The position numbers and the translations under genes are program-made. From positions 186,001 through 250,000 of the forward strand of contig QZLF01000002.1 of the NCBI GenBank assembly GCA_016771945.1: a stretch of 64,000 bases of DNA. Reading direction: 5' to 3'. Origin of the DNA: Candidatus Leucobacter sulfamidivorax. Lineage in GTDB: Bacteria > Actinomycetota > Actinomycetes > Actinomycetales > Microbacteriaceae. The notes beneath the pieces are model-generated. The model had not been told where the DNA came from and made no database searches. It saw only the letters and a list, made by a program, of their open reading frames with translations. Below, piece by piece: positions 51,717-60,409 of this stretch (the first letter of the stretch is position 1; each line of letters begins with the position of its first letter).

Positions 51717-53030
51717 ATGACGACGGAGTCGGCAGACAAGGTGCAGCAGCGCCTGCGCGAGATCCGCGAGGGTATCCAGCAGGGCCGCTTCCCCGCGCAC
51801 GTGTTCAACGATCAGGAGATCTTCGATCTCGAACAGGAGCGACTGTTCGGTCAGGCGTGGTCGTTCCTCGCGCACGAGTCGGAGATCCCTCAGCCGGGCG
51901 ACTACGTCACCCGGTACATCGGGAACAACAACCTGATCGTCGCCCGCGACGAGCACGGCGAGATCCACGCGAATCTCAACATGTGCCGTCACCGCGGCAA
52001 CATGATGTGCAAATCGGAGATGGGCAACGCGTCCCACTTCCGCTGCTCCTACCACGGGTGGGTGTACAAGAACTCCGGCGAACTCATCGGCGTGCCGTAC
52101 ATCAAGGAGGGGTACGACGGCGCGCTCAAGAGGAAGGACTGGGGCCTCGTCAAGGCACGAGTCGACACGTATGCGGGCCTGGTGTTCGGCACGTTCAACC
52201 AGGATGCTCCGCCGCTCGACGAGTACCTCGGCGGGTTCCAGTTCTACCTCGATCTCTACCTGAAGCAGGGCCTGGCTGGGAGCGAGGTGCATGGCCCGCC
52301 GGATCACTGGATCACCGAGACCGACTGGAAGATCGCCGCGGAGAACTTCTCGGGCGACGGCTACCACACTCCGGTGGCTCACCAGTTCGGCTTCAACCTC
52401 GGCTACTTCCCGTCGTCCGGCGCGACGCACAGCCAGGGATGGGCGGCGAGCATCCCCGGCAAGGGCCACGGCATCGGCCTCGGCCACACGCCCGGCTTCA
52501 CCCCCTTCGCGGGCTTCCCCGACGAGCTCACGGAGGAGATGAAGCGCAGCTTCTCGCCCGAGCAGATCGAGGTGTTCAGCAACACGCGCACCGCCGTGGG
52601 CACGGTGTTCCCGAACCTCTCGTTCCTGATGCAGCCGTTCAGCCTCGTACCGGGCGAGCCCGGCGTGCGCTTCGTGACGATGCGCCTGTACCATCCCATC
52701 GGCCCGGGCAAGACCGAGATGTGGTCGTGGTGCCTCGTGCCGAAGGAGGCCTCGGACGAGTACAAGGAAGCGGCCTATCAGGCCTACACCCTCGCCTTCG
52801 CCCAGGCCGGCACCTTCGAGCAGGACGACCTCGAGAACTGGGCCCGTGTGAGCCGCATGGCCAAGTCCTCGGCCGCGCGCGACATCGACTTCCCCTACCT
52901 GATGAGCATGGAGGGGGAGCGGGATCCGGATTTCCCCGGCCCCGGTCACGTGGTGAAGCCCTACGTCAACGACACCAACTTCCGCAATCTCTGGAGCCGC
53001 TGGGCCGACTATCTGCTCGGGGAGGCGTGA
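51717..53030 (+). CDS. Rieske ring-hydroxylating dioxygenase, alpha subunit
   Basis: 437 residues from ATG 51717 (GTG 51708 possible). Rieske ligands Cys90-X-His92 and Cys110-X2-His113 (NMCRHRGNMMC, FRCSYHGWVY). Bridging Asp214 and mononuclear-iron ligands His217 and His222 in GDGYHTPVAHQ. It adds both atoms of O2 to an aromatic ring to give a cis-dihydrodiol. With the beta subunit (next gene), the ferredoxin and the reductase of this operon it forms a complete three-component system. Confidence 0.95.
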   Translation: MTTESADKVQQRLREIREGIQQGRFPAHVFNDQEIFDLEQERLFGQAWSFLAHESEIPQPGDYVTRYIGNNNLIVARDEHGEIHANLNMCRHRGNMMCKSEMGNASHFRCSYHGWVYKNSGELIGVPYIKEGYDGALKRKDWGLVKARVDTYAGLVFGTFNQDAPPLDEYLGGFQFYLDLYLKQGLAGSEVHGPPDHWITETDWKIAAENFSGDGYHTPVAHQFGFNLGYFPSSGATHSQGWAASIPGKGHGIGLGHTPGFTPFAGFPDELTEEMKRSFSPEQIEVFSNTRTAVGTVFPNLSFLMQPFSLVPGEPGVRFVTMRLYHPIGPGKTEMWSWCLVPKEASDEYKEAAYQAYTLAFAQAGTFEQDDLENWARVSRMAKSSAARDIDFPYLMSMEGERDPDFPGPGHVVKPYVNDTNFRNLWSRWADYLLGEA

Positions 53031-53032
53031 CC

Positions 53033-53554
53033 ATGGACAAGCTCAGCAGCGTGGACCGCACGACGCAGGAGGACATCCGCGAGTTCCTGTTCCGAGAAGC
53101 GCTCGCGCTCGATGAGCGCCGCTTCCGGGATTGGCTCGACTACCTGGCCGAGGACATCACCTACGACGTGCCCCTGCGCGTCGTGCGCGAGGACCTCGCG
53201 GAGTGGGAGCTCTCGCCGAACGGGCGCATCTTCCAGGACAACAAGCAGACCCTCGAGGTGCGCGTGCGGCGCCTCGAGACCGACTTCGCCTGGGCGGAAC
53301 AGCCGCCTTCGCGCACCCGCCACTATGTGACGAGCGTGCTCATCGACGAGGGCGAGAACGAGGGGGAGTTCGACGTCAAGTCGTACTGCCTCATCTATCG
53401 GAGTCGCGGCGACAGCCCCGATCCCAACTTCGTGTCGGTGTATCGCAAGGACGTGATCCGCCGCACCGCTGGTGGCTTCTTCGAGATCGCCAGCCGTTAC
53501 GCGGCCATCGATCAGGCGGTCATCAACGCCCACAACCTGTCCATCTTCATCTAG
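53033..53554 (+). CDS. Ring-hydroxylating dioxygenase, beta subunit
   Basis: 173 residues from ATG 53033, two bases after the alpha stop. SnoaL-like fold: EDIREFLFREALALDERRFR, DWLDYLAEDITYDVPLR, TRHYVTSVLIDEGENEGEFD, and FVSVYRKDVIRRTAGGFFEI. It packs with alpha as an alpha3beta3 hexamer and supports stability and specificity. Confidence 0.94.
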   Translation: MDKLSSVDRTTQEDIREFLFREALALDERRFRDWLDYLAEDITYDVPLRVVREDLAEWELSPNGRIFQDNKQTLEVRVRRLETDFAWAEQPPSRTRHYVTSVLIDEGENEGEFDVKSYCLIYRSRGDSPDPNFVSVYRKDVIRRTAGGFFEIASRYAAIDQAVINAHNLSIFI

Positions 53555-53567
53555 GGAGATGCCAACC

Positions 53568-53843
53568 ATGTCCACGGAAGCACGGCCGCAGGCCGAGAAC
53601 CCCGAAGAGGGGGAGCTCTTCGAGTTCCCCCAGGACGGCGGAAACGCCGGGCCGATCGTCATCGCGAACGAGTTCGCCGATGTGGTCGTGCGCAAGGTCG
53701 AGACCCGCAACGGCGTCCGCCTCGAGCTCTGGTCCCCCCGTCGCGGCACCTGCGTCCGCTACGACGCGGTCGCGCTCGATGTGCTCAGCTATCAGGAGCC
53801 CGAGTTCATCACCGAGCTCCTCACCCGGACCCCCGGCGCATGA
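53568..53843 (+). CDS. Small conserved protein of dioxygenase operons, unknown
   Basis: 91 residues from ATG 53568 with GGGAGA upstream. The N-terminal third is acidic and flexible; the rest is compact (IVIANEFADVVVRKVETRNG, VRLELWSPRRGTCVRYDAVA) and ends LLTRTPGA. Similar small proteins accompany actinobacterial ring-hydroxylating dioxygenases and are sometimes labelled dihydrodiol dehydrogenase, but this one has no Rossmann motif and is too short for that. It overlaps the SDR start (ATGA). An accessory role for the oxygenase is inference. Confidence 0.7.
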   Translation: MSTEARPQAENPEEGELFEFPQDGGNAGPIVIANEFADVVVRKVETRNGVRLELWSPRRGTCVRYDAVALDVLSYQEPEFITELLTRTPGA

Positions 53844-54625
53844 GCGAGTCTCTCGCCGGGCTCCACGTCCTCGTGACGGGTGGCGGATCGGGCATCGCCC
53901 GCGCCGCCGCCGAGCGCTACGACCGCGAGGGTGCGGTGGTCACCGTGCTGAACCGATCGCCCGAGGGCGCCGCCGATGTCCGCGAGACCTCGGGCGGGCG
54001 GATCAAGACGATCGTCGGCGACGCCACCGATCCCGACGTGATCGCCGAGGCGGTGGCCGCCTCGGTCGACGAGCAGGGGCGCCTGCACCACCTCACCTGC
54101 GGGGTGGGCGTCTTCGACAGCTACGCCAAGGTCACCGGGCTCTCCGTCGACGAGCTGCTGATCGCGGCGGAGGAGAGCTGGAGGGTCAACGTCCTCGGCA
54201 CCCTCCTCGCGGTGAATCTCGCCGTGCCGGCCCTCCGTGCCGCGGGCAACGGCTCGATCACCCTGACGCTCTCCGAGTCGGCGTTCAACGCCATCGGCGG
54301 CGGCGTGCTGTACGGCAGCTCGAAGTGGGCGCTCCGCGGCGCGGTCGAGCACCTCGCCGCAGAGCTGGCGCCCGAGATCCGGGTCAACGGCGTCGCCCCC
54401 GGCGGCACGACCGGCACCCGCTTCGGGGGGCTCTCCTCGCTCGGCCAGACGGTCACCGCGGATCGGGTCGAGGGGCGGGACGAGCGGATCGCGTCCAGCA
54501 CCCTGCTCGGCTTCGCGGCGACTCCCGAGGACCACGCCGGCGCATACCGACTGCTCGCGGACCCGGCCGACAGCCGGGCGGTCACGGGCGTCGTGATCCG
54601 CAGCGACGGGGGACGCAGGCTCTGA
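53840..54625 (+). CDS. SDR-family cis-dihydrodiol dehydrogenase
   Basis: 261 residues from ATG 53840. NAD-binding GGGSGIA near residue 14, active-site Ser in TLSESAFN, and YGSSK (Tyr-X3-Lys). Position after the Rieske genes and the BphB-like style suggest it re-aromatises the cis-dihydrodiol to the catechol with NAD+, which the LigAB-type enzyme then cleaves. Closely coupled to the upstream small protein. Confidence 0.9.
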   Translation: MSESLAGLHVLVTGGGSGIARAAAERYDREGAVVTVLNRSPEGAADVRETSGGRIKTIVGDATDPDVIAEAVAASVDEQGRLHHLTCGVGVFDSYAKVTGLSVDELLIAAEESWRVNVLGTLLAVNLAVPALRAAGNGSITLTLSESAFNAIGGGVLYGSSKWALRGAVEHLAAELAPEIRVNGVAPGGTTGTRFGGLSSLGQTVTADRVEGRDERIASSTLLGFAATPEDHAGAYRLLADPADSRAVTGVVIRSDGGRRL

Positions 54626-54714
54626 TCACGACCGCGACCTCTCACACCCAGACGGGACCCGGGTCCGGGCTCCTGCCACGACTCCCGCCCCACAGCATCT
54701 AGGAGACAAGTTCA

Positions 54715-55302
54715 ATGTCAGAAACGATGATCGATATCCGCAAGATCTTCTCGCAGGTCGAGGAGATCCGCACCTCGGCCGGTCGTGAGGACGGTACTCC
54801 GCTGCGCAAGGTCGCGGTGTGCGCCGTGATCAAGAACCCCTACGCCGGGCTCGGCTACGTCGAGGACCTCTCCGCGCTGATCCGGGCCTCGGACGCGATC
54901 GGCCGCGAGCTGGGGGAGCGGGCGCTGAGCCTGCTCGGCGCACCGGTCGAGAGCTATGGCAAAGGCGGACTCGTGGGTGAGGCGGGCGAGCAGGAGCACA
55001 TCAACGCCGCGCTGACCTCGGTCTTCGGCAACGCGTTCCGCGAGGCCATCGGCGGCGGGGCGGCCTGGATCACCTCGGTGACCAAGGCCGGCGCCGCCGG
55101 CGCGGTGATCGACATCCCGACGGCGTACAAGGACGAGGTCTGGGTGCGCTCGCACTACGACGGCATGGAGGTCCGGATCCCCGACGCCCCGCATGCGGAT
55201 GAGCTCGTGGTCATCGCGGCCGTCACCAACCGCGGCCGTCTGAACGCCCGCGTGGGCGGCATGTCGGTGGCCGAGGCGAAGGCGAAGGGCGATCAGTCGT
55301 GA
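54715..55302 (+). CDS. AA_synth (DUF1185) family protein
   Basis: 195 residues from ATG 54715 with AGGAGA upstream. Family features: RKVAVCAVIKNPYAG near the N-terminus, ESYGKGGLVGEAGEQEHINA, AWITSVTKAGAAGAVIDIPT, and VWVRSHYDGMEVRIPDAPHA. Called amino acid synthesis family, but the reaction is not established. Its stop overlaps the amidohydrolase start (GTGA), and the pair is likely to act in sequence, perhaps opening a cyclic amide or imide; that is inference. Confidence 0.88.
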   Translation: MSETMIDIRKIFSQVEEIRTSAGREDGTPLRKVAVCAVIKNPYAGLGYVEDLSALIRASDAIGRELGERALSLLGAPVESYGKGGLVGEAGEQEHINAALTSVFGNAFREAIGGGAAWITSVTKAGAAGAVIDIPTAYKDEVWVRSHYDGMEVRIPDAPHADELVVIAAVTNRGRLNARVGGMSVAEAKAKGDQS

Positions 55303-56501
55303 GCGGCTCGCTCGCCGTCGTCGGAGCCGGGATCATCCTCTCGGGCGACCACCGCGCGCCGATCGTGGCGGATGCCGACACCGTCATCGTGCGCGACGGG
55401 CTGATCACCGCCGTCGGGCGTCAGGTCGATCTGCAGGCCGAGGTCGACGCCTCGCCGCAGGTGGTCGATGCCGCCGGCACGACGGTCGCCCCGGGGCTCA
55501 TCGATTCGCACTGCCACGTCGTGCTCGGCGACTACACCCCGCGCCAGAAGACGGTGGACTTCCTCGCGAGCTACGTGCACGGCGGCATCACGAGCGTCGT
55601 CTCGCCGGGCGAGATCCACGCACCGGGCCGTCCGAGCTCGGCTGCCGGTGTGAAGGCTCTGGCCATCGCGGCGAAGGAGTGCTTCGACAACTTCCATCCC
55701 GGCGGCATGACCGTGCACGCCGGCGCGGTCGTGCTCGAGCCCACGCTCTCCGAGCAGGACTTCGCCGATCTCCAGGAGGTCGGAGTGCATCTCGCCAAGT
55801 TCGGCTTCGGCAAGTACTCCGACCCGGCCGACGGCGTCGACCAGGTGCGCTGGGCGAAGGAGCACGGAATCACCGTGATGTGCCATTCGGGCGGCGCGAG
55901 CATCCCAGGCAGTAAGCCGATCACCCCCGAGCACCTGCTCGCCCTCGCACCTCACGTCTGCGGCCACGTCAACGGCGGGCCGACCGCACTGCGCGAAGAC
56001 GGCGTCGACCTCATCATGGACGAGACCGACATGGCTCTGCAGCTCGTGCAGGCCGGCAATCTCCGCTCCGCCGTGCGCATCATCGATCGCGCCGCGGAGA
56101 AGGGCATGTTCGAGCGCGTCGTCATCGGCTCGGATACGCCGACCGGCACCGGTGTGATGCCGCTCGGCGTGCTGAAGACCGTCGCCGAGCTCTCGTCGCT
56201 CTCGGAGGTCGCGCCCGAGCTGGTCTGGGCGGCGGCCTCGGGCAACAACGCCCGTGTCTGGGACCTGCCCGCCGGCTTCATCGAGCCGGGGCGCGCCGCC
56301 GACATCGTCGTGCTCGACGCCCCCTGGGGCTCCACGCGCGACGACGCCCTGGGCGCTCTCGAGGTCGGCGACATCCCGGGCATCACCGCGGTCATCACGG
56401 GCGGGGTCGTGCGGGCGCTGCGCAGCCGCAACACCCCGGCGGCGGCGCGTGCGGCCGTCGTGACCCCGCGCATCGAGCACTTGGAGTCCGCCGGCCACTG
56501 A
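55299..56501 (+). CDS. Amidohydrolase-family metal-dependent hydrolase
   Basis: 400 residues from GTG 55299. HxH metal motif in GLIDSHCHVVLGDY, further His in VMCHSGGASIPGSK and HVCGHVNGGPTALREDG, and Asp in IGSDTPTGTGVMPL. The N- and C-terminal beta-sandwich halves are present. It hydrolyses an amide, lactam or similar C-N bond in the pathway. Coupled to the AA_synth-family gene. Confidence 0.9.
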   Translation: MSGSLAVVGAGIILSGDHRAPIVADADTVIVRDGLITAVGRQVDLQAEVDASPQVVDAAGTTVAPGLIDSHCHVVLGDYTPRQKTVDFLASYVHGGITSVVSPGEIHAPGRPSSAAGVKALAIAAKECFDNFHPGGMTVHAGAVVLEPTLSEQDFADLQEVGVHLAKFGFGKYSDPADGVDQVRWAKEHGITVMCHSGGASIPGSKPITPEHLLALAPHVCGHVNGGPTALREDGVDLIMDETDMALQLVQAGNLRSAVRIIDRAAEKGMFERVVIGSDTPTGTGVMPLGVLKTVAELSSLSEVAPELVWAAASGNNARVWDLPAGFIEPGRAADIVVLDAPWGSTRDDALGALEVGDIPGITAVITGGVVRALRSRNTPAAARAAVVTPRIEHLESAGH

Positions 56502-56537
56502 GGGCCGGCCGGCTGCGACGAAGCAAGGGAGTAGGAC

Positions 56538-56744
56538 ATGTCATTCAAGATCACCGTCGATCTCGGGCTGTGCCAGGGCTACGCGGCATGCCTGATCGAG
56601 AGCCCGGCGCTCTTCGACATCGATGACGACACCGAGAAGGCCGTCGTGCTCGGCGGCCCCGAGCACGACGAGTCGATGCGCCAGCAGGCCGAGGCGGCGA
56701 TGCGGGCCTGCCCGGCCCGGGCCATCACGATCGAGGACGCGTGA
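56538..56744 (+). CDS. [3Fe-4S] ferredoxin
   Basis: 68 residues from ATG 56538 behind AAGGGAG. Three cysteines only: C-Q-G-Y-A-A-C (with Ala where a fourth ligand would be) and the distal Cys in MRACPARAI. This is the single-cluster [3Fe-4S] type used by actinobacterial P450s and by Phd/Nid-type dioxygenases. It carries electrons from the reductase to the Rieske oxygenase. Confidence 0.93.
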   Translation: MSFKITVDLGLCQGYAACLIESPALFDIDDDTEKAVVLGGPEHDESMRQQAEAAMRACPARAITIEDA

Positions 56745-57937
56745 TGCGACGAGTAGTGGTGGTCGGCGGCTCGGTCGGCGGCGTGCACGCCGCCGAGGCG
56801 CTGCGCGACCAGGGCTTCGAGGGCGAGGTGACCCTCGTCTCCGCCGATGCTCAGCTGCCCTACGACCGGCCTCCGCTGTCGAAGGACGTGCTGCTCGGCA
56901 AGACGGACGCCGATCGGATCCTGCTGCGGCCGGCCGGCTGGTACGAGGAGCGCGATATCGATCTCCGTCTCGGCAACGCCGCACGCGGCCTCGACGCGGC
57001 CTCGAAGACCCTGAGCCTCGCCGACGGCTCCGAGCTCGGCTACGACGGTCTGGTGCTCGCGACCGGCTCGGCGGCTCGCACGCTGACCCTGCCGGAGGGC
57101 TCGCCCGAGGTGCACGTGGTGCGCACCCTCGAGGACGTCGAGGGGCTGCGGCCCGAGCTGCAGCCCGGTCGCCGTCTGGTGATGATCGGCGCGGGCTTCA
57201 TCGGCCTCGAGATCGCCGCGGTCGCGGTGCAGCTGGGGCTCGAGGTCACCGTCCTCGAGTACGCGCCCTCCCCGCTCGCCCGGGTGTTCGGCGGCGAGGT
57301 CGGCGGCTGGTACCGCGGGCTGCACGAGCGCAACGGCGTCAGGATGATCTGCGGCGTCTCGATCACCGGCACCGAGCCGGCCCCCGGCGGCGTGACGATG
57401 ACACTCGACAACGGCGAGACCGTCACGGCCGAGGTCGTCGTGGCCGGCATCGGTGCGGCTCCCGCGATCGAGTGGCTCGCAGGCAGCGGCGTCGAACTCG
57501 GCAACGGCGTGCTCTGCTCCCCGGATCTGCGCACCTCCGCGCCCGACGTCGTCGCGGTCGGCGACATCGCCAACTGGCGCAATGCCGCCTTCGACGAGGA
57601 GATGCGGGTCGAGCACTGGACCAACGCCTCGGAGCAGGGACGTCACGCCGTGACCACGCTGCTCGGCGACTCCGCGCCCTTCTCCTCGGTCCCGTACTTC
57701 TGGACCGACCAGTACGACACCAAGCTGCGCTTCGTCGGCCGTGCCGCGGGCTTCACCGATTCCCGCATCGAATCGATGACGGACGACAAGCTCGTGGTCA
57801 CCATCGGCCGGGACGGCGTGCTGATCGGCGCGCTCTGCCTCGGCGCACCGCGTCACCTGGCGAGATACAAGGCCGCGATCCAGGCGAAGACCCCCTGGCA
57901 CGACTCGGCCGCCCTGGCCGAGGGACTCCCCGCCTGA
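56744..57937 (+). CDS. FAD-dependent ferredoxin reductase
   Basis: 397 residues from ATG 56744 (GTG 56741 also possible); it overlaps the ferredoxin stop. FAD-binding VVVVGGSVGGVHAAEALRDQ, NAD(P)-binding RLVMIGAGFIGLEIAAVAVQ, and second FAD motif TSAPDVVAVGDIANW. The C-terminal reductase domain is normal. It supplies electrons from NAD(P)H to the adjacent ferredoxin. Confidence 0.94.
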   Translation: MRRVVVVGGSVGGVHAAEALRDQGFEGEVTLVSADAQLPYDRPPLSKDVLLGKTDADRILLRPAGWYEERDIDLRLGNAARGLDAASKTLSLADGSELGYDGLVLATGSAARTLTLPEGSPEVHVVRTLEDVEGLRPELQPGRRLVMIGAGFIGLEIAAVAVQLGLEVTVLEYAPSPLARVFGGEVGGWYRGLHERNGVRMICGVSITGTEPAPGGVTMTLDNGETVTAEVVVAGIGAAPAIEWLAGSGVELGNGVLCSPDLRTSAPDVVAVGDIANWRNAAFDEEMRVEHWTNASEQGRHAVTTLLGDSAPFSSVPYFWTDQYDTKLRFVGRAAGFTDSRIESMTDDKLVVTIGRDGVLIGALCLGAPRHLARYKAAIQAKTPWHDSAALAEGLPA

Positions 57938-57972
57938 CTCCATACCTTCCCCACCAATTCAAGGAGAAATCA

Positions 57973-59109
57973 ATGACCACTGTGAACAACGGCGACGCGC
58001 TGTCGCTCATCGAGCTTTTCCCGCAGGACGAGGACTGGTCGCTGCAGACCATGCGCCTGCTCTCGCAGGTCGCGGTCGGCGGTGCGGATCTCTTCGAGTG
58101 CGCCCGCACCGCGGCCCGCATCGGCGAGGAGACCACCGACGGGGAGGTCTGGCAGCAGGAGTGGAGCCGCACCGGCAAGGAGGTCGCGGCGGCCGCGCAG
58201 GCCGCGCTCGAGGCCGGCCACATCACCACCGCCCGTCGAGCCTTCTTCCGCGCGATGAGCTACTGGCGTCATTCGGAGTTCTTCCTGCATCGCGACGACC
58301 CGCGTCGCACCGAGGCCTACAACGAGGGCCGCAAGAACTTCCGCAAGGCCGTCGAGCTCTCCGACGGTCTCATCGAGCAGATCGCCGTGCCCTTCGAGGG
58401 CGTCGAGATGGAGGGCTACATCGTCCGCCCCGACAACTCGGGCGAGGCCCGTCCCACCGTGCTGTTCCTCGGAGGCGCCGACTCGTGGGCCGAGGAGCTC
58501 TACTTCCTCGGCGGCACCGAGTTCCCGGCTCGCGGCCTGAACGTCGTGATGGTCGACACCCCGGGTCGCGGCAGCTCGCTCCGCTTCAAGGAGCTCTACA
58601 GCCGTCCGGACTACGAGGTACCGGTCGCGGCGATCCTCGACTTCCTCGAGAGGCGGAGCGATGTGGACGCCGATCGCATCGGGCTCGCCGGCGTGAGCTT
58701 CGGCGGCTACTACGCTCCGCGCGCCGCCGCGTTCGAGCCGCGCGTCAAGGCCGTCGCGGCCTGGTGCGGCACCTGGAGCATCCTCACCGACTTCTACGAG
58801 TTCTACCCGCCGCTGCAGGAGCAGCTGCAGTGGCTCAGCGGCTCGAAGGACGACGCCGAGGCCCGCGAGAAGCTCGCGAAGTTCACCCTCGACGGGGTCG
58901 CGGACAAGCTCAAGATCCCGGTCTACGTGATGCACGGCACCGCCGACATCATCATGGACATCGCGGGTGCTCACAAGTTCATCGATGCGCTGACCTCCGA
59001 TGACGTGACCGTGGACATCTACGATGCCGCCGGCTCGCTGCACTGCAGCTACGACTACATGTCCGTCGCGGGTGCGCGCCTGGGCGATTGGTTCCTCGAC
59101 CGCATCTGA
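57973..59109 (+). CDS. Alpha/beta hydrolase (2,6-dihydroxypseudooxynicotine hydrolase-like)
   Basis: 378 residues from ATG 57973 behind AAGGAG. An N-terminal helical domain (~1-130, WRHSEFFLHRDDPRRTEAYN) is characteristic of the DHPON hydrolase/FrsA group. Nucleophile Ser in GLAGVSFGGYYAPRAA, oxyanion region FLGGADSWAEELYFLG, acid Asp in MHGTADIIMDIAGA, His in AGSLHCSYDYMSV. Members cleave a C-C bond of a 1,3-diketone-like substrate or act as esterases. It is the last gene of the operon before a hairpin terminator and may split the side chain from the ring. Confidence 0.88.
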   Translation: MTTVNNGDALSLIELFPQDEDWSLQTMRLLSQVAVGGADLFECARTAARIGEETTDGEVWQQEWSRTGKEVAAAAQAALEAGHITTARRAFFRAMSYWRHSEFFLHRDDPRRTEAYNEGRKNFRKAVELSDGLIEQIAVPFEGVEMEGYIVRPDNSGEARPTVLFLGGADSWAEELYFLGGTEFPARGLNVVMVDTPGRGSSLRFKELYSRPDYEVPVAAILDFLERRSDVDADRIGLAGVSFGGYYAPRAAAFEPRVKAVAAWCGTWSILTDFYEFYPPLQEQLQWLSGSKDDAEAREKLAKFTLDGVADKLKIPVYVMHGTADIIMDIAGAHKFIDALTSDDVTVDIYDAAGSLHCSYDYMSVAGARLGDWFLDRI

Positions 59110-59136
59110 GCACGACGAGACCTGAGCACGACGAAC

Positions 59137-59173
59137 GGCCCGGGGCGACGCGCGCGGCGCGGCGCCCCGGGCC
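59137..59173 (+). terminator. GC-rich terminator hairpin after the operon
   Basis: 11-bp perfect stem (59137-59147 with 59163-59173), 15-base GC-rich loop, 27 bases after the hydrolase stop. No T-tract. Confidence 0.5.
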
Positions 59174-59197
59174 TGTGCGCCTCCGCCCCGACGGGGC

Positions 59198-59220
59198 GAC
59201 CCCGTTCGAACGAGGGGGTC
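59198..59220. promoter_or_regulatory. C/G-run palindrome before the ABC importer operon
   Basis: GACCCC-GTTCGAACGAG-GGGGTC. It shares TCGAACGA-GGGG with 49281-49297 and the GACCCC/GGGGTC arms with 42842-42858. Candidate regulator site; no clear -35/-10 pair was found downstream before 59372. Confidence 0.4.
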
Positions 59221-59371
59221 GGGCGAAAACGCACGAAGGGAGGATAGGCGCCCTCGGAGCGGACTGTTTGAATGAGTCTCAGCCGCCGGAGTCCGTCGGT
59301 GAGCCCTCCCATTCCTGATTCTCCCGGATCCCGACACCGAGGTCGGATCCGCACTCACCAGAGGAGACGAC

Positions 59372-60403
59372 ATGATGAACGACAAGATCCGCCGCAACGG
59401 CCCGTTCCGCAAACGCTGGGGACGCGTCGCCGCCCTGGCGGTCGCGGCCGCGCTGACCGTGGGGGCCTCGGCCTGCACGAGCGCATCCGAGGTCAACGAC
59501 CAGGCGGGCGAGGGCGGGAACGGGGCCGCCTCGACCTCGAACAAGATCGCCTTCGACTACCCCTTCACCTCGGTCTCGCTGTACGCGCCGCTCGTGCAGA
59601 TGATGACCGACGCCGCCGAGGCCCGGGGGTACGAGGTCGTCACCACCGACGACGCCGAGAGCCTGGATCGCCAGGTGAGCAATCTCACCGGACTCGCCAC
59701 CTCCGATGTCGCGGCGATCGTCTCGTTCCCGCTCGAGCCCGCATCGGTGATCAACATCATGAAGCAGGCGCAGGGCAACGGCATCAAGTGGGTGACCTAC
59801 GCGGAGAACATCGAGGGGCAGGACGGCTTCATCGACTTCGCCGGCGAGAAGACCGGTCGCGCGCAGGTCGAGAGCTTCGTCGCCTGGGCCGACGCGAACG
59901 GCATCGCCTCCGGCACCGTGCTGCTGGGCACGAACGAGACGGTCAACATCGGCCGCACCCGCACCAACGGCATGCGCGAGGCGCTGGCCGAGCTCGCCCC
60001 CGGCTTCACGGTCGTCGAGCAGGCCGCGGTGAACGTGGAGCAGGGCCTCGCGGCAGGGCGAGCGGAACTCGCGAAGAACCCGGATCTGGTCGCCGGGCTC
60101 GGCGTGAACGACGACGTGGCGATGGGTCTCGCCCAGGCCTTCAAGGAGGCCGGCAGGACCGGCAGCGACCTGGTCTACGTCGGCGGCAACGACGGCAACC
60201 CGCAGCTGCTGCAGATGATCAAGGATCCCGACTCGGTGGTCCGCGGCACCGTGGCCTTCGACGTCGCCGCGGTCGGCGCCGCGCTCGCGAACGTGCCCAT
60301 CGACCTCATCGAGGGCAAGGGCGACGGCAGCTACGTCATCGAGTACTGGGCGCTCACCGCCGACAGCCCGCAGCTCGACGAGATCCTCGCGGGGCTGGGG
60401 TAG
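59372..60403 (+). CDS. ABC importer substrate-binding lipoprotein (type I sugar-binding fold)
   Basis: 343 residues from ATG 59372 (ATG 59375 next) behind GAGGAGA. A signal segment and lipobox Cys35 in TVGASACTSA. Periplasmic-binding protein type I fold as in RbsB (FTSVSLYAPLVQMMTDAAEA, ATSDVAAIVSFPLEPAS, GLGVNDDVAMGLAQAFKEAG). The ligand need not be a sugar; members bind autoinducers, nucleosides or aromatic-derived compounds. First gene of the importer operon at the end of the catabolic island. Confidence 0.9.
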   Translation: MMNDKIRRNGPFRKRWGRVAALAVAAALTVGASACTSASEVNDQAGEGGNGAASTSNKIAFDYPFTSVSLYAPLVQMMTDAAEARGYEVVTTDDAESLDRQVSNLTGLATSDVAAIVSFPLEPASVINIMKQAQGNGIKWVTYAENIEGQDGFIDFAGEKTGRAQVESFVAWADANGIASGTVLLGTNETVNIGRTRTNGMREALAELAPGFTVVEQAAVNVEQGLAAGRAELAKNPDLVAGLGVNDDVAMGLAQAFKEAGRTGSDLVYVGGNDGNPQLLQMIKDPDSVVRGTVAFDVAAVGAALANVPIDLIEGKGDGSYVIEYWALTADSPQLDEILAGLG

Positions 60404-60409
60404 CGCCAG

